Below are positions 20,836 to 31,549 of a stretch of DNA of 64,000 bases, piece after piece. The notes below the pieces were generated by a model, which did not search any database, had not been told where the DNA came from, and worked only from the letters and a program-made list of their open reading frames with translations. This DNA is from Reticulitermes speratus (lineage: Eukaryota; Arthropoda; Insecta; Blattodea; Rhinotermitidae). Position 1 is the first letter of the stretch. Every line of letters begins with the position of its first letter. A program made the position numbers and the translations under genes. Where the stretch lies: NCBI GenBank assembly GCA_021186555.1, contig JAJKFL010000011.1, positions 6,206,501 through 6,270,500 of the forward strand. Direction: 5' to 3'.

Positions 20836-21081
20836 ATTACAATATTGTATTATTCTTAGGAAAGGACATGACAGGTATGTGAAGCACGCGAGTGGAAAAA
20901 ACGCCATCGCTTTCTAAGAATAATAAGTAGATCGTGCGTGATATCACGCTGTGTCCTCTGTGACTGTTTCCATTCTGCGGCAATTTATCCTTCTTTAAGT
21001 ATAATATTCCACCCGTTGATCAACTCACACCAACAAATGCACCAAAACACGTTTTGTCATTGATTTCTTTATTAAAAGATT

Positions 21082-21126
21082 ACCCCAATACGCATTTCGG
21101 CACTTCTACATTGCCATCATCAGGGG
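21082..21126 (-). ncRNA. Minimal hammerhead ribozyme motif
   Basis: Minus strand: CCCC, CUGAUGA, extra U, stem II GGCA/UGCC with a 9 nt loop, GAAA, short stem III (AU/AU plus G-U), triplet AUU, then GGGG pairing with CCCC. Confidence 0.65.
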
Positions 21127-21308
21127 GATCGTTGAAGTTTGTACATAGACCAATGTTTTTGAGTTACATCAGAACAGTTGAGGCTGTGTATGGTAATATT
21201 ACAATATTCGTTGTTATCACTTTATTACCGTATTACTATATTACCATACACAGCCTCAACTGTTCTGATGTAACTCAATAACATTGGTCTATGTACAAAC
21301 TTCAACGA

Positions 21309-21355
21309 CCCCCCTGATGATGGCAATGTAGAAGTGCCGAAATGCGTATTGGGGT
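21309..21355 (+). ncRNA. Minimal hammerhead ribozyme motif
   Basis: Mirror copy of the 21082-21126 motif with the same core and stems: CUGAUGA, stem II GGCA/UGCC, GAAAUGCGUAUU, GGGG. Confidence 0.65.
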
Positions 21356-21465
21356 AATCTTTTAATAAAGAAATCAATGACAAAACTTCGTTTGGTGCAT
21401 TTGTTGGTGTGAGTTGATCAATTGTACAAATATGCACGGTGAATATAATGTGATATTCCACCCGT

Positions 21466-22818
21466 GTTTACAGAAACAGCCAAAACTGTTTTTTTGTTCT
21501 GGAAGGGCTAGAGAAATTCTGTACCTGCAAATAAGACCATGTAGAAATATTGCTGCATTTAAGGATATAGTTTCAGAAAATCAAGAATGGAGGCACAGAT
21601 GTGCTGCTTTTATTTCAACTGAATAACAGGAAGACAAGCAACGCTATTCTGTACCTTACTGTCGCACTGTCAGGTGAATAGTTTCGAAGCAAACGTGTTT
21701 AGAGTTTCAAGACTTCAGATTCGTCATTTTAAGCAACTCTTTATTACATTTTATTTGCGTTTATCGAAATTTTTACTTATTTATAAATGGAACTGTTATA
21801 GCTAATTTTTCCTTAAGCCCAAAATACGAATAACTTAACTTATTTTTTTTCTGAAAAATCTTATTTTTACAGAATAAGGTCCGTTTTACCACCAGTTATC
21901 AATTCCTTACTCAAATAAAGTATAAAAGTCTGCAGCAGCAGTCATTTCGGCGCTTGCGCAGTGTGAAGTATTAAATAGCCTGGCTCAATGGCAGCTGCTT
22001 TATATACATATATATATCACGTTACTACTGATTCTGTAGGCTAAAGGAGAGACTGCTTGTCTTAAAGGGTTACAGCCCTCCCAGACGTCTTGAGAAAAAT
22101 TAATTTATCTGAATAAAAGTTTTGGTTAGGAGACACATTCTTAAAAATAATATAAATTAAATCACTTTAAATTCAAATTCTCGCGACGGACTCTTAAGAG
22201 CAGCGGGAAGTGAGAGGGCTGTGCCCTACCCAGACGTTGCGCTTTGGGTCAGCACAGCTACGCCGAGTGGTGGGAAGATAGGTGCAGCTAGGTAGCGGGA
22301 TTAAAGGGGAACTTCATGCATCTATTTACGTTTTCTAACGTTTCAAACGCTGGACATTTGATAACCATTTTTACCTAACTGTTTTCAAAGCCATATTTGT
22401 GAAAGTTTTAATTTTAGTAGTTTCAGTTTTGAGATAAAATAAATGAGAACAGTGTATGAAGTATTTACAGGGCATCAGTTTTTCGCAATTAACTCTCGCC
22501 GTGAAGACTGACAGTAAAAAATTACGCCGTGCAACAAACTATTTAGTTATTTCTCAGTTATCATCAAGCAGAATACAAACTGATGTGAGAAAATGTAATC
22601 ATGATACACGCTAAACATAAGTGATTGGGTGACTGTGCTGAAAGAAACGCTGTATTAAGCTGTGACATTAATCATATAATAATCGTATTCCCAGCCCTAC
22701 CATGAGGAAGTCCCGCTAGCCGCCACTGGGCTAAATATTTGTCAGGCTGAAAGTAAGTGAAAGCAGAACACAGACAGCTAATTTATAATTTCTGTTTCAA
22801 GAATTTTTTTAAATTCAA
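21466..22818. other. Unassigned DNA
   Basis: 1.35 kb with only short frames. A loosely repeated word (CCCAGACGT) occurs near 22080 and 22228, but I could not define an element. Confidence 0.4.
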
Positions 22819-22832
22819 TATATTTATATATT

Positions 22833-23189
22833 CGATCCCGACCGAGGTCGATGGATTTTTAAGGATGATAAAAATCCGGAGCACCACTTCCTTCGGAGGG
22901 AAGTAAAGCCGTCGGTCCCATGTCGTAGATTTACGGCATGTAAAAGAACCTTACGGGCATGAATAAAAATGTTGCGTAAGCCAAATTGCCTCCATTTCTC
23001 ATCCAAGTCTCCTGACTGCCTGCCAGATGGCTCTGGCGTGCACATCAGGATCGATAGAACACTAAGCGCGGCTAGCTGGCCGGTCACCAGCTGCCATGAA
23101 TGCGCATGACTTAGTAACCTCGACAAGAGGAGGCAAGAGGAGGCCCAGGCCCATACAGGGCTGTTGAGCCAAGAATTATTATTATTATT
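22833..23189 (+). mobile_element. SINE family F, 5'-truncated
   Basis: Begins at CGATCCCGACCGAGGTCGAT, i.e. inside the B box, and ends in (ATT)n. Flanked by the 13 bp repeat ATATTTATATATT (22820-22832 and 23190-23202). The truncation at a target duplication shows it was inserted already shortened. Confidence 0.9.
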
Positions 23190-23589
23190 ATATTTATATA
23201 TTACATAAACGAACATTTATTTAATTCTTTCTGTAGGAGCGGTAGTCGTTTTTTCATAGCATATAACAGGGCATGTCTGTAAAATATATTTTATGTTTTG
23301 GAAAACGTAATGTAAGATTGTTTTATAGGTCAACAAGTACCGTTCAGTACTGCATAGGTCATGTCATACCACATGTGGGTGAGTTGTGTAATTGTTGTTG
23401 ACGTTTCCAAGAAAACTGAATGTGCAGAATCGGTGTCTGGTAGCCTATAGGTTGGAGAGCCAGGGCCACCCAGTACAGCGCACAAGACAGGAGGTATAGT
23501 GTGTTTCAAAGTATCCGTTTCGTTACTCATGTTCATAAATGTTCATAGCAAGCCGCTGAGCTCCTTAAGTGCTAAATGAATAATGTTAA

Positions 23590-23910
23590 AACGTGTCTTA
23601 ACCTTATTCCAGCCCAAATTATTTTTGTGAATTTTAATAGTTCTGTCCTAATTAATTTTCCAGAAAATTTCTAATATTCAAAGTTCAAAGAGAATCCACT
23701 ATATGGCAGAAGATAGGGGGAAAATAACATAAAGTACTGTAAATTAACCTGTCGGTATTAGCTCGACATATTCGGGTGATCAAATCAAGCATAATGAGAT
23801 AGGCGGTGCATGTAGCAAGTATGGGAGACAGGAAAGGTGCATACAGGGGTTTGGTGAAATGGAAGTTAAACAAATAGAATGTAAAGTTTTGGATTGATTT
23901 AAATACTCTC
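23590..23910. repeat. Dispersed repeat of unknown class, copy 2
   Basis: Aligns by eye with 13316-13620 over much of its length, in the same orientation, with several indels. No coding potential recognised. Confidence 0.55.
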
Positions 23911-23914
23911 AGTT

Positions 23915-24958
23915 TGTGGCTCAAAAGCAAGTTGTTTTGGACATGGGAGATAATAAGGTGGCGAATTTCTTCAGCTAGTTTCGGCTTACAAATTAGGATT
24001 GTGGTCCATTCAGTTAGTCCTGATCCTTAAAACTACGTACACTAATACACTAGTATTAAACAGGACCAGTATTTTGAGTGCATAATACGACCACAATTTT
24101 GATAGGCTGTCACACTTTGTCGCCTCTCATTTTGCAATAAGGCAGAACACTGTTGGTCACTTCTGTGATAAGTTTTGAAGAAAATAGAAAGAACCCGTTT
24201 AAGATGAAAAGTACTCTATAATTTATGTACAGATTTACTTCGTACAGCACATAAAACACGGCGTGCTTCAATTAGAAAGAACAGCTGTTTAGTGTTGTAC
24301 AGAGAAAAGTCCGCTGTTCATTGTACTAATTACGAGGAAGAAATGAATGTATTGTTTTTGCAAATGATGAGCTTTTTAGGCGCCTTCGCAAAGTTGTGGA
24401 AAGCGACTATTAGCTTCGTCGTTGCTGTCAGTCTTTCCGTACACGTGAAACGATTCGTCTTCCACTCGGCGGATTTTGGTGAAATTTAGTACTGGGCACT
24501 TTTGTTAAACCGTGCCGAGGGAACTGAACACTTTTACTACAATAATATCTCGCTGAATTCTTCCCGAAATGCAAAAAAAAAAAAGTCAGGCAAATTTGTA
24601 GAAAAAATCAAAGTACACATTTAAGGGCAATTTTTTTTTTCGAAAATCGTGCCGTTGACGATATAATTACGAAAGATAAGGCAGAACCAGACAGGGCGTA
24701 TATCATAGATCACAATATGGCCAAAAGAAGATTCTAGTTGCAAGTCAGGTAATTAAAACAAAAATAAATACAGGAATAATGTGTAATACGTATTGCTTTA
24801 GACCGCATGGAGTTTTGACCTTAAGCTGAATTAAACTTTAAGGATCTTTAAGACAGAAATTCAGCCATAATATTTAATGTACTTACTGCTGGGTGCTTGA
24901 TTGTAATTTACATAATTATATGACGCCACCTTATGTAGAGTGAAATTTGTTGTCGCAA
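23915..24958. other. Unassigned DNA
   Basis: About 1 kb with A- and T-runs (near 24572 and 24632) but no gene or transposon recognised. Confidence 0.4.
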
Positions 24959-24972
24959 ATATAATATTCATT

Positions 24973-25163
24973 AGTAAAACTGTACCAACACATGCACTTT
25001 TTATTAAAACAATAATAGTTTTAAAAAACAAGCCCTACATATGTTTCGACCAGCTAACTGGCCATCATCAGGGGCAAAACTATTATTGTTTTAATAGTAA
25101 GTGCATGTGTTGGTACAGTTTTACTAGTGTTAATAAACATGCACGGTGAAAATAATATTAAGT
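24973..25163 (+). mobile_element. Compact group 1 snapback element with a single hammerhead in the loop
   Basis: 191 bp between perfect 12 bp repeats ATAATATTCATT (24961-24972 and 25164-25175). The left arm AGTAAAACTGTACCAACACA and what follows to AACAATAATAGTTTT is mirrored at 25077-25135. The ~55 nt between the arms is one minus-strand hammerhead motif. The tail ATGCACGGTGAAAATAATAT lies downstream. The smallest intact-looking example of the class. Confidence 0.9.
25032..25075 (-). ncRNA. Minimal hammerhead ribozyme motif (best example)
   Basis: Minus strand: GCCC, CUGAUGA, extra U, stem II GGCCAG/CUGGUC (6 pairs, one G-U; loop UUAG), GAAA, stem III ACA/UGU with a 2 nt loop, triplet GUA, then GGGC. 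GCCC pairs with GGGC as a 4 bp stem I. The ACAUAUGU segment is self-complementary, which would favour RNA dimers. Confidence 0.78.
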
Positions 25164-25179
25164 ATAATATTCATTTTTC

Positions 25180-26290
25180 ATATTGAAGAATATAAAATTT
25201 GTTATGTAGGTAAATTATAGATATGCTTATAAATTGTGTAAGAAATATCGTCTTTAAATCAGATATTACAAAACATATTGTTGGGTTGAATTTTTGAGGT
25301 TATATATGATTGATAAATTAAACAAAAACAAAATATAGGTAGACATGTAATACGTTTCTTAAATAAATATAACAGAATACCGTAATAATTGTTATAACAT
25401 TAAATAATATGTATAAAAGCTGTGAATAACAAGTGTGACCACAGAGTATAAATTTTATGGTCATCTGATAAGACTTCAGGAGCTGAAGATCCGAACACGC
25501 CTCAGTGTAAAGTTACGCGTGATCTTCCTAACTCGTTAGCTTTAAAGCTCGCGGCATTTGTCAGTTTAGCCTGCTTAACGTACCTCTTCCTTTGACAGGT
25601 TCACGAAAGTGGAATATCAGAACTTCGAATAACGTCAGCTATTGCCTCACTTTCCCCTAAGATTATGTACAAATGTTCATTTGGCTAGAAACCAGGTATT
25701 CGCGTTCCGCATCTCTCTTGACATTTAAGAATAAAGTTACTGAGAAACTGAAAGACAAGTACTTCATAAGTCTGGTTACATTGTTGACTGCAGCTCTTTT
25801 GTGACGAAAACAATCTCAACAATAGGCACATGTTTTAAAAGAAAGACTTAACTATGCGTTGGTAGTTTTCGCAGGAAGACTATTGAGAAGCTAAATATAT
25901 AGGCTTAGACATTTGCCTGTTTTGTATTATTACAATTTAACCGTCTTATCATCATGGATGCATCAAAGGAATGAGAACGTAGAAAGGAATGTAATAAAAA
26001 CGTGAGAAAGCTGGAAAGAAAGAAATGATGAAAATGCTGAAAGGCACTTAGAAAAGATTAAACCTTTAAATACGATCTTTGACTTGAAAGGTAGTTAATG
26101 ATTCAGTTCGTACCTCGCAGTAAATACATTATGTATCGGTTATAAAAACCAATGTAGTAATGCTGTATAGATCTGTGCAAACACAAAACTTCACCCTGTG
26201 TGGAAACCCTAGAATTTTTTTTTATATGAAACCTGGTGTTCGTAATTATCGGCTAGGCTTTAAAGAGCTGAACAAGGACAACAGCAGCAG
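25180..26290. other. Unassigned AT-rich DNA
   Basis: No element defined. The words TTCGTACCTCGCAGTAAATA near 26106 resemble the interior of the piggyBac-type MITE at 33585 but are too short to call. Confidence 0.4.
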
Positions 26291-26294
26291 TAGG

Positions 26295-26540
26295 CTGGAG
26301 TTTTTTTTTTGTGGTGAAGGGCCCCTCAGCAGAAGCTACGGACGCACCGCAGCCTTAAGGCTTATTGTGCAACCCTGTGATGAAGATGAAAAGAAATATG
26401 ATCAGTTTTTTTTATTTTTCCAAGTAATGGAGCAACGATGGAACGAAATTGACAGGGGAAAATTGAAGTATTCGGGGAAGAACCTGTCCCAGTGCCACTT
26501 TGTGCACCACAAATCTCACATGGACTGACCCGGGGGGTTT
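26295..26540 (-). mobile_element. SINE family D, 5' end missing
   Basis: Runs from the T-run at 26300 through AGGGCCCCTCAGCAGAAGCT and CCTGTCCCAGTGCCACTTTG to CATGGACTGACCCGGGG, where the match to the tRNA head stops. The head-bearing part of a family D copy lies 270 bp further at 26813-26935. The two overlap in content, so they are probably separate copies and not one split copy. Confidence 0.75.
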
Positions 26541-26636
26541 TTTTTTCCTGTCCCGTTTTTTTCCTTTGATCCATTTTGTACTTTTAAATCCTTCCGTCCT
26601 TCATGTCACTTTACGTTCCATACTACTGTCCTTATA

Positions 26637-26748
26637 CAACAAACATAACACAAATATTCATGCCCTAGGCGGGATTCGAACCCACAATCCCAGCAAGCTA
26701 ACGGCCGTAGATCCACGCCTTAGACCGAGCAGCCACTGGGATCGGCAT
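26637..26748 (-). mobile_element. SINE family A head fragment
   Basis: GGGATTCGAACCCACAATCC and flanking A-box sequence match family A on the minus strand. The body is missing. Confidence 0.75.
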
Positions 26749-26812
26749 AATGTTTCGGCCATGCATACTGCCTGAATACGAGGCATGAGTTTCACCGCTG
26801 AGCTAACTTGTC

Positions 26813-26935
26813 CGGTAAAAACCTGTCCCAGTGCCACTTTGGCCACCACAAATCCCATATGGACTGACCCGGGATGGAACCCGTGCCTCCGCGGTGAGAG
26901 GCCGGCGACTAACCGCCTGAGCCATGTCACGGCCT
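26813..26935 (-). mobile_element. SINE family D head fragment
   Basis: AACCTGTCCCAGTGCCACTT through GGGATGGAACCCGTGCCTCC and GAGAGGCCGGCGACTAACCG: head and first part of family D on the minus strand. Confidence 0.8.
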
Positions 26936-26939
26936 AGGC

Positions 26940-27705
26940 AGGGGTTAGATACCAAGACGAGTCGTTTAAAACGAGACACATAATGTCATGGCAGATTGGG
27001 TCGAACCTTTAGTTGTGACTGATTCGTGTTTCGTTTTATATTTGACTTAAGATGTCCTAAACAAAGACTTTGCATTTCGCATACGGTTCGAACTGTCCAC
27101 CGCTAAGATCTTCGATGTGAAGAAGTACACGGAACTAGCAGCAGTACCAGTCGGATCAAATTTCAATCCGATAAAATACACAGGCGCATGGTAGAACTAC
27201 ATCACGCGCTGATGTGCGGGCTAAGCTGGAAGCTAGCAAGCGTTGCGGTATTACATTGTCGTGGGACCGTACCCTCACGAACAGCGGCCGATTTCAGGAG
27301 GGCTCCCACGCACAACGAACGAAAGAATATCTTGTTTCAAAAGATTACTCGACGGGTTTAATGGATAATATGGTGAAAAAAAGAGAAAAGATTTGGATAA
27401 ACGTAATGCAGGGCGACTGTTCAATGTATTTCTGTAAGTTTAAGGGGAAGTGAAATGAGATTCCTAGACAGCACAACCATAAGCAAACTTCTGTCGTAAG
27501 AATTGATCTCACCACACGGTAGAAGCCTTCAACTCTTCCGCCCGAGTCCTTTCTCACAAAAATAATCAGCGTAAATAATATTTCCACATGGATAACTTGA
27601 AATATAGTGGATAACATTTCAAGTTTTATATTGCCTAATTTACATAGATTTTTAATGGCAAAGACTGAAGATTCTTTGGTTCTTCAATAAGACAGACAAG
27701 AGTCA
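26940..27705. other. Unassigned DNA
   Basis: No recognised gene or repeat. Confidence 0.4.
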
Positions 27706-27715
27706 TCAATGGTTA

Positions 27716-28008
27716 AAATAAGGTAAAGGTAAATTTCACCCTAGACCAGGCCATGAAGGCCAAAGGGGGAGTAGTGGTATAGCTCTACTCTTTCTTTAAC
27801 CTCGGCGCTAGATGGGGGTGGGTGGTCAACGCCACGCCCCGGCCGCTTTACCCCCGAGAATGATCCGGTACCCATTGTACAGGAGGCTGGGTGGGACCCC
27901 AGGACCGGTCTGGACGGGTGCTGAAAATCTCGCCCCCACCGGAATTCAATCCCCGGAACCGTCCATCTCGTAGCGAGTCGCTGTACCGACTGAGCTATCC
28001 CGGCCCAC
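27716..28008 (-). mobile_element. SINE family E, full length
   Basis: On the minus strand: GCCGGGATAGCTCAGTCGGT (A box), B box near GGGGATTGAATTCCGGTGGG, body CCTGTACAATGGGTACCGGA, 3' end GGTGAAATTTACCTTTACC. Flanks CAATGGTTA and CATTGGTTA look like a target duplication. The best family E copy. Confidence 0.88.
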
Positions 28009-28017
28009 CATTGGTTA

Positions 28018-28379
28018 CTATGCATAATGTATCTCGGTTACTACAAAGTATGACATGCACTAGTTCTGCTATAACAGAGGACGCAGGAAGAACATGAGAA
28101 TTTGAGTGCAGAAATAAAATAAAATAAGATAAAATAAAAACCTCAGTGTTATCAGATATTAGTGTCATTTGCCGTAATTATATTTCGTCTGACATTGCAG
28201 ACCGATTCTGTTACAGATTTTGTAAGAGTAAAATAAGCATGTGTGATAATACGGCCTTATGTAAGCTGAATGACATAACGCAGTCTGTGTGTTGTTTCGT
28301 TATAATTTTAACTTCTTAAAAGTTTCAGTAAAAACCTAAAGTGTCACCGTACAATGATTCATAATTTACGATAAGGAAA
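28018..28379. other. Unassigned DNA
   Basis: An (AAAAT)n-like stretch at about 28113-28140; otherwise nothing recognised. Confidence 0.4.
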
Positions 28380-28381
28380 TA

Positions 28382-28770
28382 CAGGGTTATTCAAAACGAT
28401 TGTCGGGGTTTTAACAACTTGGCCACCCCGTTCTCCAGATGCAACCCCATGTCATTTCTTTGTATGGGGTTACGTCAAGGATCAGGTTTATGTTCCTCCT
28501 CTTCCCGCAAGTATCCCGGAACTGAAGGTACGAATCAGAACCGCCATTGAAACCATCACCGCTGACATGCTAGAAAAAGTTTGGAACGAACTCGATTATC
28601 GTGTTGATGTTTGTAGAATCACAAAGAGTGCACATATAGAGCACCTGTAAGGTGTGTCACAAAAACTTGGAGTGTTGTTCTATTAAATAAAAAAACACAT
28701 ATACTGCTATCTCAAGTGTATTGTGTATGACAAGTTGTTAAAACCCCGACGATCATTTTGAATAACCCTG
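28382..28770 (+). mobile_element. Tc1/mariner-type deletion derivative, TA duplication
   Basis: Ends CAGGGTTATTCAAAACGATT and its inverted complement, with TA at 28380-28381 and 28771-28772. 389 bp. Holds an open 76-codon transposase end (28420-28650). The element at 50829-51217 has the same internal join right after AACAACTT, so this deletion form has amplified as a family. Confidence 0.92.
28420..28650 (+). pseudogene. Tc1/mariner transposase C-terminal remnant (open frame, no start)
   Basis: WPPRSPDATPCHFFVWGYVK, DQVYVPPLPASIPELKVRIR, TAIETITADMLEKVWNELDY, RVDVCRITKSAHIEHL, stop. The usual D of SPDLTPCDFFLWG is His here. No stop interrupts the 76 codons and no start codon precedes them. 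Only the end of the catalytic domain remains; it could not act alone. Confidence 0.88.
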
Positions 28771-28882
28771 TATAATACGTACTGTCGCCATACTTCTATA
28801 TCAGATTCCTGTCAAATATAAATTAGTTACACGCGAATATTTTCTAAAACTGCCACAAAGTCACAAAATGACTTGAATGATG

Positions 28883-29110
28883 GTTTGAGATCTGCGCTGT
28901 CTTGGGATTTTACGAAGCGTAGAATGGTAATTTCGTAACGACGTTTCGGCACAACCTATCGCTCCCCATATTCAAGGGTCAAGCTGGACCATTGAAGTTT
29001 GGACCGGTAGGTTGTCCCGAAATGCCGATATGAAAATAAATATACGCAGCGTAAACCCCCAAAAGAGCCCAGATCTCATTCACACTTCGGCAGAAGTCTG
29101 AAATCACACA
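28883..29110 (+). mobile_element. Group 2 snapback element
   Basis: 228 bp flanked by TTGAATGATG (28873-28882 and 29111-29120). Left arm GAGATCTGCGCTGTCTTGGG, mirrored right arm ending GAGCCCAGATCTC, then a tail containing AGAAGTCTGAAATCAC. Each arm carries a hammerhead-like motif (GAAAU or GTTTCGG near 28943 and 29018) with degraded conserved boxes. Confidence 0.82.
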
Positions 29111-29156
29111 TTGAATGATGTTTGATCATTTCCCCACTGAGCGTGTCTGCCACATT

Positions 29157-29181
29157 CTTCTTCTTCTTCTTCTTCTTCTTC

Positions 29182-29213
<32 letters not shown>

Positions 29214-29216
29214 TAC
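29157..29216. repeat. (TTC)n(TTA)n microsatellite
   Basis: About ten TTC units followed by about ten TTA units, directly upstream of the 49 bp array. Confidence 0.95.
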
Positions 29217-29230
29217 TGCAATTGGGTTTT

Positions 29231-29818
29231 CACCCGGTGGCAGTAGTCCTTACACTAGTACACACAATACAAATGTTTTCACCCGGTGGCAGCAGTCCTT
29301 ACACTAGTACACACAATACAAATGTTTTCACCCGGTGGCAGTAGTCCTTACACTAGTACACACAATACAAATGTTTTCACACGGTGGCAGTAGTCCTTAC
29401 ACTAGTACACACAATACAAATGTTTTCACCCGGTGGCAGTAGTCCTTACACTAGTACACACAATACAAATGTTTTCACCCGGTGGCAGCAGTCCTTACAC
29501 TAGTACACACAATACAAATGTTTTCACCCGGTGGCAGTAGTCCTTACACTAGTACACACAATACAAATGTTTTCACACGGTGGCAGTAGTCCTTACACTA
29601 GTACACACAATACAAATGTTTTCACCCGGTGGCAGCAGTCCTTACACTAGTACACACAATACAAATGTTTTCACCCGGTGGCAGTAGTCCTTACACTAGT
29701 ACACACAATACAAATGTTTTCACACGGTGGCAGTAGTCCTTACACTAGTACACACAATACAAATGTTTTCACCCGGTGGCAGTAGTCCTTACACTAGTAC
29801 ACACAATACAAATGGACA
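29231..29818. repeat. 49 bp tandem repeat x12 with higher-order order
   Basis: Units begin CACCCGGTGGCAGTAGTCCT. Two variable sites define three unit types: A (CCCGG, GTAGT), B (CCCGG, GCAGT) and C (CACGG, GTAGT). Their order is A B A C A B A C B A C A, so a four-unit block was duplicated. Noncoding. Confidence 0.97.
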
Positions 29819-29860
29819 TATAAATATACATAAAAATAACAATACAAAACAAACTATACA

Positions 29861-30566
29861 CAATTACAAAACAAAATACATACAGTAAATACAAGTACAC
29901 ACATTAGAACACCGTACACACATTACCAAAATATCCACACCTTACAAAAACATCCATACCTTACAAAAATATCCACACCTTACAAAAACATCCACACCTT
30001 ACAAAAACATCCACACCTTACAAAAACATCCACACCTTACAAAAACACCCATACACATACAAAACAAAATACATACAGTAAATACAAGTACACACATTAG
30101 AACACCGTACACACATTACAAAAACATCCACACCTTACAAAGCATCCACACCTTACAAAAGCATTCACACCTTACAAAAACATCCACACCTTACAAAAAC
30201 ATCCACACCTTACAAAAACATCCACACCTTACAAAAACATCCACACCTTACAAAAACACCCATACACATACAAAACAAAATACATACAGTAAATACAAGT
30301 ACACACATTAGAACACCGTACACACATTACAAAAACATCCACACCTTACAAAGCATCCACACCTTACAAAAGCATTCACACCTTACAAAAACATCCACAC
30401 CTTACAAAAACATCCACACCTTACAAAAACACCCATACACATACAAAACAAAATACATACAGTAAATACAAGTACACACATTAGAACACCATACACACAT
30501 TACAAAAGCATCCACACCTTACAAAAGCATTCACACCTTACAAAAACATCCACACCTTACAAAAAT
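29861..30566. repeat. Nested tandem array: 19 bp units within ~170-210 bp blocks
   Basis: Short units ACAAAAACATCCACACCTT recur, grouped by a spacer containing AATACATACAGTAAATACAA and TTAGAACACCGTACACACA, which appears four times (near 29870, 30063, 30272 and 30446). The number of short units differs per block. Confidence 0.93.
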
Positions 30567-30569
30567 TAT

Positions 30570-31350
30570 TGTGGAGTATAAGAAAAAGTTCAGATAATAT
30601 GATTTCCCGTAACATAGTGTACGTACATATTTGCAATAAAATCTCCCTCATATCCGTAATTTAAAGGATGGAACACTTATACATGTGCAGTAACCCACAG
30701 AAGGCTACTGAGGCCCAGAGCATGGACTATCTTCAGTGTATTGCTGTGTGTATGTGGAGGTGAAGGAATGCAGGCTACAGTACCTGCTTACGAAATATAA
30801 ACCAACCATGCCACATATCGTGATGATTTTAAACCATTTATCATAGACATCATTAGCGCGCTACCAAACCCTGTGTCATTAAAACTATGCAAATAATTTG
30901 AACAATCAGCCAATTAATCATGGTTTATCACAATTTATCTAGACGCAGATTCATATCAGTGTTGATCCACGTCAACAGGTTTGGATCAGTCGGCACTTTC
31001 TTTGCTGAAAGACATGGAATTCAGTTTATCTTCATTCCTACATACACACGTAGCTGTAAGTGTTATGTCCTCCACGTGGCATTCCTCTGCTTGTCGGATG
31101 GTACTTGGGTATATCTTCAAGTCGCTTTCTTTCATATTGTGGAACATGACTCTTGCTAACGGCTGTACTAGTATTATGTTGGTCGTTATCCCTTTACTGG
31201 CTGATGCACATGACATTTTGACAGATGCCTGTATTCTCGTAATGAGGCACTTTGTCTCCACTGTATTGACAGTTCATATTTTATATTGTTAAATTAAGAT
31301 TAACAGTGGCGATCGAACCCAGGATTTTTTGAACGCTAGGATATTTCGCT
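30570..31350. other. Unassigned DNA
   Basis: Overlapping frames at 30920-31292 on both strands have no recognised domain. A short tRNA-like word (GATCGAACCCAGGATTTTTT) near 31313 could be a SINE head remnant. Confidence 0.4.
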
Positions 31351-31353
31351 AAA

Positions 31354-31489
31354 GGACATGAATGTCTGTCTGTTGTGAGTGTTGTGTGTTGTCAGGCAGA
31401 GGTCTCTGCGACGGGCTGGTCACTCGTCCAGAGGAGTCCTACCGACTATGGTGTGTCCCCCCAAAGGACTGTCGAGCCATTAAAAAAAA
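31354..31489 (+). mobile_element. SINE family A, head missing and 3' deletion
   Basis: GACATGAATGTCTGTCTGTT through GTCCAGAGGAGTCCTACCGA, then a jump to CCCCCAAAGGACTGTCGAGC and an A-tail. It lacks the A and B boxes and the GTGATCGTGAAGCCTCGAAA segment. Confidence 0.85.
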
Positions 31490-31549
31490 AGTTCGCTAAC
31501 CACAGAAAACAATAACAATTTATTCGCACAATATTAACCACTTTTCTGA

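Larger units (their letters stand above)
21016..21452 (+). mobile_element. Group 1 snapback element with two divergent hammerheads and tail
   Basis: A palindrome with ~190 bp arms: TTGATCAACTCACACCAACA at the left, its mirror ending near 21420, and a centre near 21220. The shared tail TATGCACGGTGAATATAATG follows. Flanked by the 12 bp repeat ATATTCCACCCG (21004-21015 and 21453-21464). Each arm has one hammerhead motif pointing outward. No coding capacity. Confidence 0.88.
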
